Positions 34,061 to 44,740 of a DNA stretch of 64,000 nt are shown piece by piece (the stretch's first letter is position 1; every line of letters starts with the position of its first letter). The notes under the pieces were generated by a model. That model saw nothing but the letters and a program-made list of their open reading frames with translations, had not been told where the DNA came from and made no database searches. Position numbers and translations under genes: made by a program. The DNA comes from Reticulitermes speratus (Eukaryota > Arthropoda > Insecta > Blattodea > Rhinotermitidae), in NCBI GenBank assembly GCA_021186555.1, contig JAJKFL010000237.1, forward strand, positions 4,794,558 through 4,858,557, read 5' to 3'.

Positions 34061-34585
34061 CACAATGGTTATTGTGTCTGTGAGACTCGCTTGAGCATTA
34101 AAAGGCTGTGCATTTTGCCAGTAAACTGTGTTTAGGTGGTTAATGTGATCGAACGAACAGTTCGTTTGCCTAAATAGCAGTAATCGGCTGGTCCTTGTAA
34201 TGGAGACGGTGTATGGAATGAGTGACTGTCTGTGTAGGCCTGTTGTTAGACGAATTTCACGCGTCACCTGGCATCGGAGTTTAGGAATGCTTTGTCGAAT
34301 ACGTCGCAAAAGCCGAAACATTTAGACCGAAAAAAATCGACACGACGCCTGACAGGATACGATCGTCGCAGTTGGCTTCCAGGATGGCTGTGTGTGTTAC
34401 GTGCGGGATGTTGGCAGTTCAGTGCAGAAGCGCAGGCATTTGCGGCATGAGGATGCAGAAATATCAAGAGCAATTTAAAGACGCATATCTCGCGCACTGT
34501 CATCGTGTTGCATAACCTGCCCTACGCCAAACCAATTTACCTGTCTTAACTTTGATCCGATCGATAAAAACCTTGTCACACATTC
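34061..34585. other. intronic, nothing recognised
   Basis: No supported feature. Confidence 0.4.
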
Positions 34586-34846
34586 TGTCGATCCCGGTGG
34601 CCACGCGGCCTATGGCGGGGATCTGCAGCCGCTCGCTTGCTGGGATTGCGGGTTCGAATCCCGCCGGGGGCATAAATTGTCTGTTTCTTGTGAGTGTTGT
34701 GTGTTGTCAGCCCTCTGCGACGGACTGATCACTCGTCCAGAGGAGTCCTACCGAGTGTGGTGTGTCTGAGTGTGATCGTGAAGCCTCGATAATGAGGAGG
34801 CCCTGCCCCGTTAGGGGCTGTTGCGCCATGGGGAAATAAAATAAAA
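34586..34846 (+). mobile_element. SINE1 copy
   Basis: Head gatcccggtggccacgcggc, B box gggttcgaatccc, body gtgagtgttgtgtgttgtca with a small deletion before ctctgcgacgg, end ggggctgttgcgcc and A-rich tail. The start is placed at the conserved gatccc. Confidence 0.9.
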
Positions 34847-34880
34847 AAGTGAAGCAGCATGACACACAACCTCTGGAAGA

Positions 34881-34914
34881 CAGAGAGAGAGAGAGAGATA
34901 GAGAGAGAGACAGA
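34881..34914. repeat. (GA)n microsatellite
   Basis: Nearly perfect GA repeats with one GATA interruption. Confidence 0.95.
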
Positions 34915-34916
34915 GG

Positions 34917-35417
34917 TAAGGTGTACACGAGAATATGAAAGGGAAAAGCACGGGAAAATTGAAAGACACTTTCATTTGGCGCAGAAAGAGCATTTTGTTA
35001 GAAGGTTCCCAGGCTTCGCCCGATCGTCCTTCTGACAAGGATACCATGAAAATGAAGGTGAAAATGAAGAATGGTCTTGAAATAAGAGCCGCGGAATTTT
35101 GATTTTGTGGTTGAGTATAAAGCGCGTAATTTGGAAAATTAGCTTTACTTTGCAGTAAGGGGGTTATTTGTGATGAATATAAATTGTGAGGGTTGCATGA
35201 GAAGCATGCAGTAACAATTTGGAATCTTGAAAACCATCTCAGCATTTGCTTTAAAGGAGAGGGAAACCAAGAAAACCTATGTCGAGTTGGCCGGTCGCAG
35301 CACATTTCGGATGAATACAGAGTTGTAGCCAGCAGTGCGGCAAACAAAAGATGAAAATCCCCAAACTTTCCCCTAAAGTGTGCTGTTGCTTCTGGTGGTA
35401 CATGCGTAACCGCTATG
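34917..35417. other. intronic, nothing recognised
   Basis: No supported feature. Confidence 0.4.
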
Positions 35418-35425
35418 CTTTAAAG

Positions 35426-35910
35426 CAGCGGTTCCCAAACTTTTTCGGTCCACCGCCCCCTTGGTTCCATACACAGACCCACAGCGCCCCCCTACCTTTT
35501 TTAAAAAAACATAAATGCGTTTTTGTTTCCACTTTTATTTTGTATTTGAAAAATCGTTTAAATAAAATTATAAGAGTTAAACTTAATGTTTTATGAGTTA
35601 ATTAATAAATTAAAATTTATTATATTTTTTATGATTAACAACAATTCATCTAGCAATAGTTTATTAAAAAAATAATATGTGCTTGAATAAGATTCATAAA
35701 TTAATATACTAAGAAATTTAGTTCATTTTTTATTTTTAACAAAAAATTACTTTATTTAAATTTTATTATAAAAATAAATGCACTACTTGTCTACTAGCGC
35801 CCCCCTGTCATAATAACAGCGCTCCCTTCCACCTCTCGTATCTATTAGCGCCCACCTCGGTAATCCTACCGCCCCCCAGGGGGCGGTACCGCCCACTTTG
35901 GGAACCACTG
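35426..35910. mobile_element. hAT MITE with 8-bp TSD, 485 bp
   Basis: Ends are cagcggttcccaaactttt and actttgggaaccactg. The exact octamer CTTTAAAG flanks it (35418-35425 and 35911-35918). The subterminal regions are rich in gcgccccc and the core is extremely AT-rich. Confidence 0.95.
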
Positions 35911-35918
35911 CTTTAAAG

Positions 35919-36354
35919 GGTTAATTAATATACAAGCATGAGTCAGTCGTGCGAAAACGCATATACAGGCCTCGGCCAATTAAAACGTCAGGTTTTCGGT
36001 GTCATTAGCGGTACAGATGCTCCGGAAGCAAAGATTTCTCTGTCGAATACATTTTGGAATGGGGTCGAAAAGCCAGCATCAACTGAGGAACCGACGTCAT
36101 TATTAAGTGTCTGCAGTGATGAGCGTATGATGTGTGTGTCATAATGAGGTTATGGCACACGGGCGTGCGTCTGTGTCACGTGGGCAGTAAGAAAATAAAT
36201 CGCTGTCAAAACGTACGTGACCAGTCAGCTAACCAATACTTCGAGGGATGGGGGATCATATCCAGTCGGTAGACCTACTGTCACATCGTGTAAGTAAACG
36301 TGACCGAACGTAACCTAAAGTAAAGTTTTCCCTGTCAGCGCAATAAAGGCATAT
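35919..36354. other. intronic, nothing recognised
   Basis: No supported feature. Confidence 0.4.
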
Positions 36355-36585
36355 AGGGTGAGCAGAGGTATAGCTCTACTCATTCTTATATTCGACACTA
36401 GGTGGAGGTGAGTGGTCAACTCCACGCCCCGGCCGCTTTACCCCCGCGAAAGAACCCCTGTACTCATTGTATAGGAGGCTGGGTGGTCCTCAGAGCTGGT
36501 CTGGACTATTCGATAAGAGAAAAATCTCTTACCCTGCCGGGGTTCGAACCCCGGACCATCAAGCTCGTAGCTTAGTCCCGTAACG
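36355..36585 (-). mobile_element. SINE3 copy, head partly lost
   Basis: On the + strand: gcagaggtatagctctactc, cacgccccggccgctttacc, tgtataggaggctgggtgg, and the B box reversed as ggggttcgaaccccgg. The A-box end is poorly preserved. Confidence 0.85.
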
Positions 36586-36811
36586 TAACCCTACCTTACG
36601 TTATCTACACAGAGGACATGGAAAATAAGTCACGTTGATAGGGCGGCGGTCAACGACGAGGACGCTCGAAGTTGCAACTCTCGTCACTGGTTTCGCCCGT
36701 TACTGGCGAGGATTGTCGCTTGGATGTCACTACGAACATTGTGACACAGCACAGCTGGCCGAGCTGAACGGCAATGCAGGGAAGTACAGTACTCTGGAGT
36801 GTAACAGCTAG
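36586..36811. other. intronic, nothing recognised
   Basis: No supported feature. Confidence 0.35.
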
Positions 36812-37345
36812 AGGGCCGTACCATGGCTCAGGCGGCTAGTCGCCGGCCTCTCACCGCGGAGGCCCGGCTTCGATCCCTATGCCGATCCCAGTGGCCGCAC
36901 GGTCTAAGGCGTAGGTCTGCGGCCGCTCGCTTACTGGGATTGTGGGTTCGAATCCCACCGGGGGCATGGATGTTTGTGTTGTGTTTGTTGTAAAGACGGT
37001 AGCATGGAACGTAAAGTGGCATGAAGGACGAAAGGATTTAATACAGTACAAAAATGGATCAAAGGGGGAAAACCCCGGACAGGCACAAAAAAAAAACCAG
37101 CGGGGGCATGGATGTTTGTGTTGTGTTTGTTGTATAAGGACAGCAGTATGAAACATAAGTGACATGAAGAAGGACAGAAGGATTTAAAAGTACAAAAATG
37201 GATCAAAGAAAAAAAAATCCCAGGCCAGTCCATGTGGGATTTTTGGTGCAGAAAGTGGCACTGGGACAGGTTTTTCGCCGAGTACTTCGGTTTTCCCCTG
37301 TAAATTTCATTCCACCGGTGCTCTATTACAGGGAAAAACGAAAAA
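36812..37345 (+). mobile_element. SINE2 copy split by a SINE1b dimer
   Basis: The head ccatggctcaggcggctagt and B box gcttcgatccc (36812-36880) stop abruptly at a SINE1-type head. The missing SINE2 body (ccaggccagtccatgtggga, gtggcactgggacagg, cctgtaaatttcattccac) resumes at about 37218. This is a clean nested insertion, with a short atccc repeat at both joints. Confidence 0.85.
36881..37217 (+). mobile_element. SINE1b: SINE1 head with a different, doubled tail
   Basis: The head is SINE1 (gatcccagtggccgcacggt, B box gggttcgaatccc). After catggatg the body is not SINE1 but tttgtgttgtgtttgttgta ... gtggcatgaaggacgaaagg ... acaaaaatggatcaaag. This second body appears twice in tandem, joined by gcgggggcatgg. 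The same body occurs on the - strand at about 62995-63120. It is therefore a distinct subfamily with dimeric structure. Confidence 0.8.
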
Positions 37346-37577
37346 AAAAAAACTAATCATCTTCATCACTGGGTTGCACAATAAGCCCCAAGGCTGCGGT
37401 GGGTCTGTAGCATCTGCTGCGGGGCCCTTAAAAACAGCTAGAGACGTGTGACGTAACGATCGCTCGAAACGTCGGGTGCGGCCAAGGATATACTGTCACA
37501 TTGCAGAATACCCGAATCTTCAAGTCACTCCCCGATTTACGTCATAGTTCCTTTCCGGAAGGATACATGTGGTGCAC
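37346..37577. other. intronic, nothing certain
   Basis: Text such as gggttgcacaataagcccca may be more SINE2-linked tail, but this was not verified. Confidence 0.3.
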
Positions 37578-37579
37578 TA

Positions 37580-37781
37580 CAGGGTGTTCCACTTAAAACC
37601 GGCACGCTTGCACGGCAAAAATCAAGAAAGGATTTTTGATAACGCGCACAAAAATGTATTTATTCACAATGATCTCATTTCCAACATCTGTAAGAGTGTG
37701 TATTTAGTGTAACAAAAACGAACCAAAACCCTTTCTTGATTTTGCCTTTCAAGCGGGCCGGTTTTCAAGTGGAACACTCTG
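37580..37781. mobile_element. Tc1/mariner MITE with TA TSD, 202 bp
   Basis: The imperfect inverted ends cagggtgttccacttaaaac and gttttcaagtggaacactctg are flanked by TA on both sides. There is a second inverted pair, tcaagaaagg / cctttcttga. No coding sequence. Confidence 0.88.
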
Positions 37782-37783
37782 TA

Positions 37784-38238
37784 TATGTGTATGTACAAGC
37801 GAGTCCGGTTGAAATACGGCTCCAAAACACTGGAATCTGATAGGCTGCAGCATAGTCGTCCTCCGCCTGTTATCGCCCAGCAGTATTCTTCCGCTATAGT
37901 CGTGCCACTGCGCTTTCATTACCGCAAGGAAAGTTTAGACGCACCTTTCAAATGTGTTTTAATTTTTTACTTTTTAAAGTTGATAACGTTTGAGCTTATG
38001 TTGAAATCGCGCAATGCTCGGCAGTGTCTGTGCTCACGTAGCATCTTACCAAGATGTTTGTTAACTAATCTGTACTTAGGTACAGCGACAGTTTTGCCTT
38101 TTCATCGTTATTAAACACTTTGTGTGGAACGGAAATGTACGGGCTGGCTGGGCTGGTTATCGTTGTTTTGGCGTCTCCTTCTTAGGAAGGGATGTGTACA
38201 CTGACGTGTGTGTACGTGTGTGTAACACTGGTTGTGTG
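37784..38238. other. intronic, nothing recognised
   Basis: No supported feature. Confidence 0.4.
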
Positions 38239-38898
38239 CAGTGGCGTAGCTAGGGGTTATGATTGTGTGCAGTGGCGTAGCTAGGGGTTATGATTGTGTG
38301 CAGTGGCGTAGCTAGGGTTTATGATTGTGTGCAGTGGCGTAGCTAGGGTTAATGATTTGTGCTGTGGCGTAGCTAGGGTTTGGTTTATGATTGTGTGCAG
38401 TGGCGTAGCTAGGGGTTATGATTGTGTGCAGTGGCGTAGCTAGGGGTTATGATTTGTGCAGTGGTGTAGCTAGGGTTTATGATTGTGTGCAGTGGCGTAG
38501 CTAGGGTTAATGATTTGTGCAATGGTGTAGCTAGGGTTTATGATTGTGTGCAGTGGCGTAGCTAGGGTTTGGTTTATGATAGTGTGCAGTGGTGTAGCTA
38601 GGGGTTGGTTTATGATTGTGTGCAGTGGCGTAGCTAGGGTTTGGTTTAAGATTGTGTGCAGTGTCGTAGCTAGGGTTTGGTTTATGATTGTGTGCAGTGG
38701 CGTAGCTTAGGGTTTGGTTTATGATTGTGTGCAGTGGCGTAGCTAGGGATTGGTTTATGATTGTTTACAGTGGTGTAGCTAGGGTTTGGTTTATGATTGT
38801 GTGCAGTGGCGTAGCTTAGGGTTTGTTTTATGATTGTGTGCAGTGGCGTAGCTTAGGGTTTGTTTTATGATTGTGTGCAGTGGCGTAGCTAGGGTTTT
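38239..38898. repeat. minisatellite made from a hAT MITE end, 20 units
   Basis: Twenty tandem units all start cagtggcgtagctaggg, the exact left terminus of the adjacent hAT MITE, and end in the flank-like atgattgtgtg. The first half has units of about 31 bp (ggtttatgattgtgtg joint). The second half has units of about 36 bp (ggtttggtttatgattgtg). Variants gtgtagct and gtagctt occur. Confidence 0.95.
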
Positions 38899-39121
38899 TG
38901 GCGCCCGGGGCGGGTAACAACAATGGCCGCCCCTAACAGAAATTACGAACGTTAAACAAATCAGAATTGTGTATTGGATTTCCTTATATTCGGCTGAATA
39001 ATATAAAATTTGTTGAGAACAGAAAACTATTTTTTTATTTAAAATATTCGTTTTGCCGCCCCTTAGCACTACCGCCAGGGTCAGCTGCACCATTCGCCCC
39101 CCTCCGCGAGCTACGCACCTG
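38879..39121. mobile_element. hAT MITE, same family as 18014-18245
   Basis: Left end cagtggcgtagctaggg then ggcgcccggggcgg; right end gcgagctacgcacctg. If the array at 38239-38898 is counted as a swollen left end, the flanks are gttgtgtg and tttgcgtg, which agree at 6 of 8 positions. No coding sequence. Confidence 0.8.
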
Positions 39122-40316
39122 TTTGCGTGTGTGTGTGTGTCATTCAGTCACAGAGAACGTATACGTGACAGGCAATGACATGTACGTGCTTTCATATCTG
39201 AGGTGAGTAGAAGGGTTGGCAAACGAAGACGGGAAACAGGGAAGTTTGTATGGAATTTATGAGAATTGCCACTGAATTTTGAGGGAGCCGTTCCCTCTAG
39301 TGATGTTTGCTGTGCTAATTCTCATAAAACTGTGTGACGTTACAAAAAAAAAAAAAAAGGGTGCGTCAAGTGAGTGATAGAGTTAGATCGCAATCTTATG
39401 GCACCTGTATGCGCCGACAGCTTACTTAGGGCCTGGCGTACAAGAGGGGTGGGGGTCAGGGCGCGGGCAGATGAAGGGAGCAAATGTGTCCCTAGCAGTG
39501 CTGTCTCTCTAAAACGATTTGTATTATTACGTTAGTACATCACTTTTATTTCATTTAATGCCGCTTCTGACATGCACTTTCATCAATTGTACGCTATTTC
39601 ACGACTTTGCAGATAATTGTATTGTTTCCTATCTTAAGAGAGTGCCATAATATAGTACGTGTATTGTATGAAGGACGGTGTTTTTGTTCTGCTACTAGGT
39701 GGCAACACTGTGCGAACTGCGCTCTGTAATTCCTTGTGTTTAAATAACCCAACGCCCCTCTAGTGTCTTCTGCGGACGAGTCTATGTAGAGCGACTGAAA
39801 TCAGTTCTTTGCGCAGTGCCTTAAGATTGCGATCGGACTCTGCTAAATTTTATTGCGAGAGGACTGAGGACTCGTAGTCCCGTTTATGATTATTAGTCAG
39901 TAATCTGTTGAACCGGTATAACGGTTACTGTGATGCAGTGCGGAAATGAAAGTGTTTATACTGGTTTGGGATCGTGGCCGATGGCGGAATTTTCGTATTA
40001 GCGGTGTTAAGCCGACCAGTTCTGTTCTTAATTTTTAGTTAGTATGTACATATTGCACATACTGAAATGTACGTAAGCTACTGCAGACGATCACAACACG
40101 TACATTAAAATTTTTGTCCTGTGACGTTGACGACGAAAGACCAGCACATAGAGTTTATTGTGATTATTCACTACATAAACGAAGAAAGTGAATCGTTGGC
40201 TGGAAAACCGTTGTATGTTACATTTTGCATACTTTTCAGGAAGTACGCGACACCAGGAACATTGACAGTCCATAGAATAGCAATGGACTATTTAATCTAA
40301 TGTAATCGTTTTAACT
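39122..40316. other. intronic, nothing recognised
   Basis: A 15-base A run near 39342 is the only simple feature. No gene or repeat family could be supported in this 1.2-kb stretch. Confidence 0.35.
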
Positions 40317-40562
40317 TCAATGGCCGCTCGGTCTAAGGCGTGGGTCTACGGACGCCGGCTTTCTGGGATTGTGGGTTCGGATCCCGCCGGGGCATGGATG
40401 TCTGTCTCTCGTGAGTGTTGTGTGTTGTCAGGTAGAGGTCTCTGCGACAGGCTGATCACTCGTCCAGAGGAGTCCTACCTGAGTGTGGTGTGTCTTGAGT
40501 GTGATCGAGGAACCTCATAGGGGAGGCCTTGGCCCACTGGGGCTGTCGAGCCATGAGAAAAA
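40317..40562 (+). mobile_element. SINE1 copy, head slightly truncated
   Basis: Starts at tcaatggccgctcggtctaa, B box gggttcggatccc, body gtgagtgttgtgtgttgtca and ctcgtccagaggagtcc, end ggggctgtcgagccatgag. Confidence 0.88.
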
Positions 40563-41250
40563 AAGATCCTTTTAATTTAATTCAATCGGAAAAGAAGGTG
40601 GGTCTAATTATTTTTGTCTTCACATAACGTGATAATAAAAAATGTAGTGTTTTAAAAAATGTAACATAACATGTTATTCTAGCCAGTGATTCAAGAAACA
40701 TGAAGTGTAATGTTACAAGCCGTTTGAACCTTTAAGTGTTAACGTGTTATGTCAACGGAACGTATTTCAGTCGCAAAAAGATGACATTCGTTAGATGTAA
40801 TTGACACAATGTACACCTCCGTCAGCGCACTTTTTTGAGTTCCTTGAACCCGACGTTTGTTCGTGCCCCTTATTCGGTAATTTTTTTTGTGTTTGTGTCT
40901 CTGTGTCTCCCCTATATGGGGCACTGCCTGAGACACAAAGCGTAAGAGACTGTGGTATCTGTACCACTGCACAGTACTGACATCTACATGCCATATATGA
41001 CGTACATGAAAAATCGGCCACTCTGCATCTTACACCAACACCTAAGACTCTACGTATTTTAATAACCGTAAATATTACCCAAATAAACACTTATTAACCA
41101 AAAAAGAGTAAAGTTAATTTACATTACCCCTTCATCCGTTTTTAAAGGAGGTAATAACAAAAAAAGAATATTAATATTGTATTCCCACTATTACTGTTCA
41201 GCTACCATCGACCATATGTAATTTTACAATTTTGTTGTAAAACGGAATAC
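40563..41250. other. intronic, nothing recognised
   Basis: No supported feature. Confidence 0.35.
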
Positions 41251-41473
41251 AGGTAGACCTTGGTTTACGACGGAGTTCCGTTCCTGAAGGAACTGTCGCA
41301 GAAAAAGAAATCGGTGTAAAATTAATGTCGTTATATAATGTAAGTCAATGGGAAGTCTGTGAGTTACGTTCAAGGCCACTCTCAGAATTGACGTGAGTAA
41401 TATAATGTTGTTATATTTAAAGCTCTAAAATGAATGCTATGAATGTAAATAGAGCTAACTTTGGGAACCACTG
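41251..41473. mobile_element. worn DNA-transposon remnant with hAT right end
   Basis: At about 41250 acaggtagaccttggtttac resembles a pogo-type terminus. At 41458-41473 ctttgggaaccactg is the right end of the hAT family seen at 35910 and 26351. Two different remnants may be joined here, and no duplications are visible. Confidence 0.4.
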
Positions 41474-41485
41474 GTATATACGATC

Positions 41486-41891
41486 GTTCGCCCTCGGTGG
41501 ACTCGCCACTCGACCCAAGGTTCGCGGGTTCGATCCCGACCGAGGGCGATGGATTTTTAAGGTGATAAAAATCCGGAGCACCACTTCCGTCCACCAAGCC
41601 GTCGGTCCCATGTCGTAGATTTACGGCATGTAAAAGAACCCTCGGGCATGAATAGAACCAGTAGTGTCCGTAAGCAAAATTCAAGCGGCCATTTCTCACC
41701 CAAGTCTCCTGACTGCCTGCCAGATGGCTCTCGCAGTCTCATTAGGATCGAGCAAAAACTTGTGCGGTGAGTGAGCCGGTCACTCACTACAGAATGCACA
41801 CTTACCGACCAGGAAACCTTCGGGATGAAATCCCAAAAGAAGGAGGCTTTGACCCACCCCGGGCTGTAACGCCATGGAAGAAGAAGAAGAA
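41486..41891 (+). mobile_element. SINE5, full-length, 406 bp
   Basis: tRNA-like head gttcgccctcggtggactcg with B box gcgggttcgatcccg, body ggatttttaaggtgataaaa and tcgtagatttacggcatgta, end gccatggaagaagaagaag. The exact 13-bp duplication ggtatatacgatc is at 41473-41485 and 41892-41904. It is the best SINE5 copy of the three. Confidence 0.93.
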
Positions 41892-42087
41892 GGTATATAC
41901 GATCTTTGAGCCCAACTGAAATTCATTGCGTTGGAATTATGTGCCCTGTGATCATAGTGATTGCATTACCACGCAAGTGATTAGGTGGTTTCGGAACATA
42001 ATTTCTTGAACCGTCGGTAACTTTTGTGCATCGTTAATAGATACAGACGTACAGTTGTTTTGTGTCGTACTGTACTTCATCGCTATG

Positions 42088-42103
42088 CCCCCCCCCCCCC
42101 CCC
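42088..42103. repeat. poly(C) run of 16
   Basis: Uninterrupted C run in unassigned intronic DNA (41905-42263). Confidence 0.9.
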
Positions 42104-42272
42104 GCTCTTCCGTCTGCACCGCTTCTGTCTGTAATAAGAACTTTGTTATTGCTGGGATTCATTATCAGAAAGTCTGTTCATAGCGTTAAATTCCTGTAAA
42201 TTTTAGATATTGGGTTCCTACATCACAGGAAGTACAATGCGCTTTAATTATAAAGATCTGTCTTATAATGAT

Positions 42273-42528
42273 TTTTTTTCCCATGTCGCAACAGCCCGTA
42301 GTGGGCCACGGCCTCATTATCGAGGCTTCACGATGACACTCAGACACACCACACTCGGTTGGACTCCTCTGGACGAGGGACCAGCCCGTCGCAGAGACCT
42401 CTACCTGACAACACACAACACTCACAGACAGATATCCATACCCCCGGCTGGATTCGAATCCACAATCCCAGCAAGCGAACGGCCGCAGACCCACGCCTTA
42501 GACCGCACGGCCACTGGGATCGGCGTCG
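42273..42528 (-). mobile_element. SINE1 copy, full length
   Basis: The head at the right reads, reversed, gatcccagtggccgtgcggt with B box gtggattcgaatcc. The body contains gacactcagacacacca and ctgacaacacacaacactca. The 9-bp duplication tataatgat is at 42264-42272 and 42529-42537. Confidence 0.93.
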
Positions 42529-42770
42529 TATAATGATACATTGGGAAATAATTGCTGTTTGTTGAGTGAATCGTGCTGAAGTCAATACATAGTGTGGGTG
42601 TAATGCTGAATTTGTGCAAGACTGAAGCCTGTCAGTTCTGTTCCTGCACCTGAAGAGATTTCTTGCCGGTAAGACCTTCGACAGCGACGACGAGTTGAAG
42701 GAGAGAGAGTTGAGGAATGGCTCACGTCCCGGCGGCCGACTTCTGTGCACAGGGCATACAAATCCTTGTA
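42529..42770. other. intronic, nothing recognised
   Basis: No supported feature. Confidence 0.35.
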
Positions 42771-43037
42771 GACTAACTAACTCCATGTAGCACAGTCCTT
42801 CTTGAGAAGCTAGCAGGTCCTCAGCTAGTCAAGAAATTCCCCACGTTTTATGGAACCCGAAGGTTCATTACCGCACTCACAACAGCCCGCCACCTGTCCC
42901 TATCCTGAGTCATATCAATCCAGTCCATACCCCCACACCCCACTTCTTGAACACCCATTTTAATATTATCCTCCCATCTACGCCTGGGTCTTCCAAGTGG
43001 TCTCCTTCCCTCAGGTCTCCCCACCAAAACCATGTAT
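42771..43037 (-). mobile_element. LINE-A 3' end
   Basis: The - strand reads [20 protein letters not shown], then [19 protein letters not shown], then [18 protein letters not shown] and a stop. This gives the unshifted C-terminus of the LINE-A ORF. It directly abuts the errantivirus fossil. Confidence 0.88.
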
Positions 43038-44055
43038 GCACAGATACCGCAGGCTTCGTCAATCCAGGTAAAGCTGTGGGGGACTTACAGCTGTACAAGA
43101 ATAAAGACAAGAACCCGAAGACGCCTGACTCTCAAACGCCCACCAGAATCAAACCAGGGCCAGATCACTTCAAACTAATTACCACCGGCCCTCAGAAGAC
43201 ACAGACCGGAGTCCCCCTGCTGCTTTGCAACATCCCCGGCACCTCATATTTCAAGGTAGGCATCGCTCAAAACACATACTTTGGGTTTCGCATTTCCACC
43301 CTTTTCCCTTTTATTGTGGGCATTTAGTAATAATGACAACTATTACTCAAAGAGGATTGTGTATTAAAAATTTACTACCAAGCGGAAGCCACGATATTTG
43401 AGCATTTTGAGCCCCACAGAATTATGGGATACAGCAGGAAGTAGTTCAGACCGCTACTGCACTGTAGCTGAAGAAATTAAATTAATTAACCACACTTTTT
43501 ATGGTGATCGAAAGAAATTGAAATACTTTATTGATAATGTGGCAACAGCGTTTGAGTTGGTTGAACGTGAGCAGCATGATTTATTTTTGAAGTATGTTGA
43601 GACAAAAATTACAGGAGTAAGGGAATTATCCTCAACTTGGGACGATGTAAAGCAAACATTGGAGGAGAATTATGATGTTAGAGGACACTGGATTACCACG
43701 CAGGTCACATATTTAGTTGCAGACAGGGCATGTAGGAATCAGTAGCATCTTGGATTAGCCGAATAGATACAATGCAGTCATACTTGGAAGAAGCCGCTTA
43801 CAGAATTTGTGGTGAAGACGAAGTTATTGGGGCCATGGGCTTAATAAGTCATTTGGCAAGGCATGCTTTGTACAGGGGTTAGCTAGCGAAAGAATTCAAA
43901 GAATAGTCAGAGCTAAAGGTGAGTGGGTGGCGATGTCAGTGTGTATAGACACCGCTCTTGAAGAAGAATCTGCTATTTTGTCAGTTAAAGAAAGGGGTAT
44001 TTGATGAAATCTGCGGTCTTCTGGGGTATTACGCGACGTCGTGTGGTAATTGTTT

Positions 44056-44096
44056 ACTGATATTTCGGGACAACGTATCTGTCCCATCTTCACGGG
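44056..44096 (-). ncRNA. degenerate hammerhead-like motif
   Basis: - strand: cGTGAAGA, T, helix II gggac...gtccc, GAAAt. The first core C and the base after GAAA are changed, so activity is unlikely. Confidence 0.4.
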
Positions 44097-44118
44097 TCAA
44101 GAGTCCGAGTAGGAAAGC

Positions 44119-44160
44119 TCCTTGAAGATGGGACCGATACGTTTTCCCGAAACGTCGGTA
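44119..44160 (+). ncRNA. degenerate hammerhead-like motif
   Basis: TTGAAGA, T, ggga...tccc, GAAAC, then gtcggt. The first core base is T instead of C. GTC is retained after GAAAC. It is the opposite arm of the motif at 44056-44096. Confidence 0.4.
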
Positions 44161-44370
44161 AACAATTATTACACGACGCCGCGTAATACCCCAGAAGACC
44201 GCAGATTACATCAACATCGCGGTGGAAGCCTGAAATCAAGGAAAGGGGTATTTGACACCCTGAAACAAATACTGTGAAACGAGCCACCGCTGCCATATCC
44301 AGATTTTGAAAAGGAATTTATAGTGACATTTGACTTAAGCCTGAATGGAATAGGAGGTATTTTGAGTCAG

Positions 44371-44740
44371 GGCGGCCTCGGAAAGGATTTGCCTTGGCCT
44401 CCACGTTCACCAGACTTAACACCACTGGATTTTTTCCTGTGGGGTTATGTCAAGAGCAATGTGTTCCGAACACCAGTTAACGGACTTGATGACCTGAAGA
44501 CCCGTATCAGGAATGCGATGACGGCTATTCCAGCGGACATGCTCCACAGAACATGGCAAGAGCTCGAATATCGTCTGGACGTTCTCCGTGCTACCAACGG
44601 AGCCCAAATCGAGGTCTGCTGAGGTCAGTAAAAAACTTCCAGAGTTTCACTGTAATGTGCCGCAAACCGCATGTGGCTAGCTCAATTTGTTTGCGCGCCA
44701 CAATTTTTCAAAACCCCGATGGGACTTTGTGGACACACTG
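44371..44740 (+). pseudogene. mariner/Tc1-type transposase, C-terminal fragment
   Basis: 44372-44622 is open and reads PWPPRSPDLTPLDFFLWGYV then FRTPVNGLDDLKTRI and a C-terminal RTWQELEYRLDVLRATNGA. SPDLTPLDF holds the third catalytic Asp of DDE/D transposases of this superfamily. About 120 bp of 3' non-coding DNA follow, ending ggacacactg at a TA. The 5' two-thirds are missing. It lies within the RNase H-like part of the errantivirus fossil. Confidence 0.85.

Larger units (their letters stand above)
44005..44240. mobile_element. PLE-like snapback element with 15-bp TSD
   Basis: Near-complete inverted repeat with arms gcggtcttctggggtattac and its complement. It carries two opposed hammerhead-like motifs and is flanked by the exact 15-bp duplication gaaaggggtatttga (43990-44004 and 44241-44255). 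The same family is at 61981-62246. It lies within the fossil and is therefore younger. Confidence 0.88.

Noticed and set aside
34290-34330. Hammerhead-like site near gccgaaacatttag
   Set aside because: No core heptamer and no pairing arm upstream.
37455-37475. Further hammerhead-like site at ctcgaaacgtcgggt
   Set aside because: GAAACGTC is present but there is no CTGANGA or helix II upstream.
43040-43330. Possible separate host exon before the fossil
   Set aside because: An open stretch exists but lies next to a LINE end and the gag-like part, with no convincing splice sites. It is better taken as part of the fossil or unassigned.
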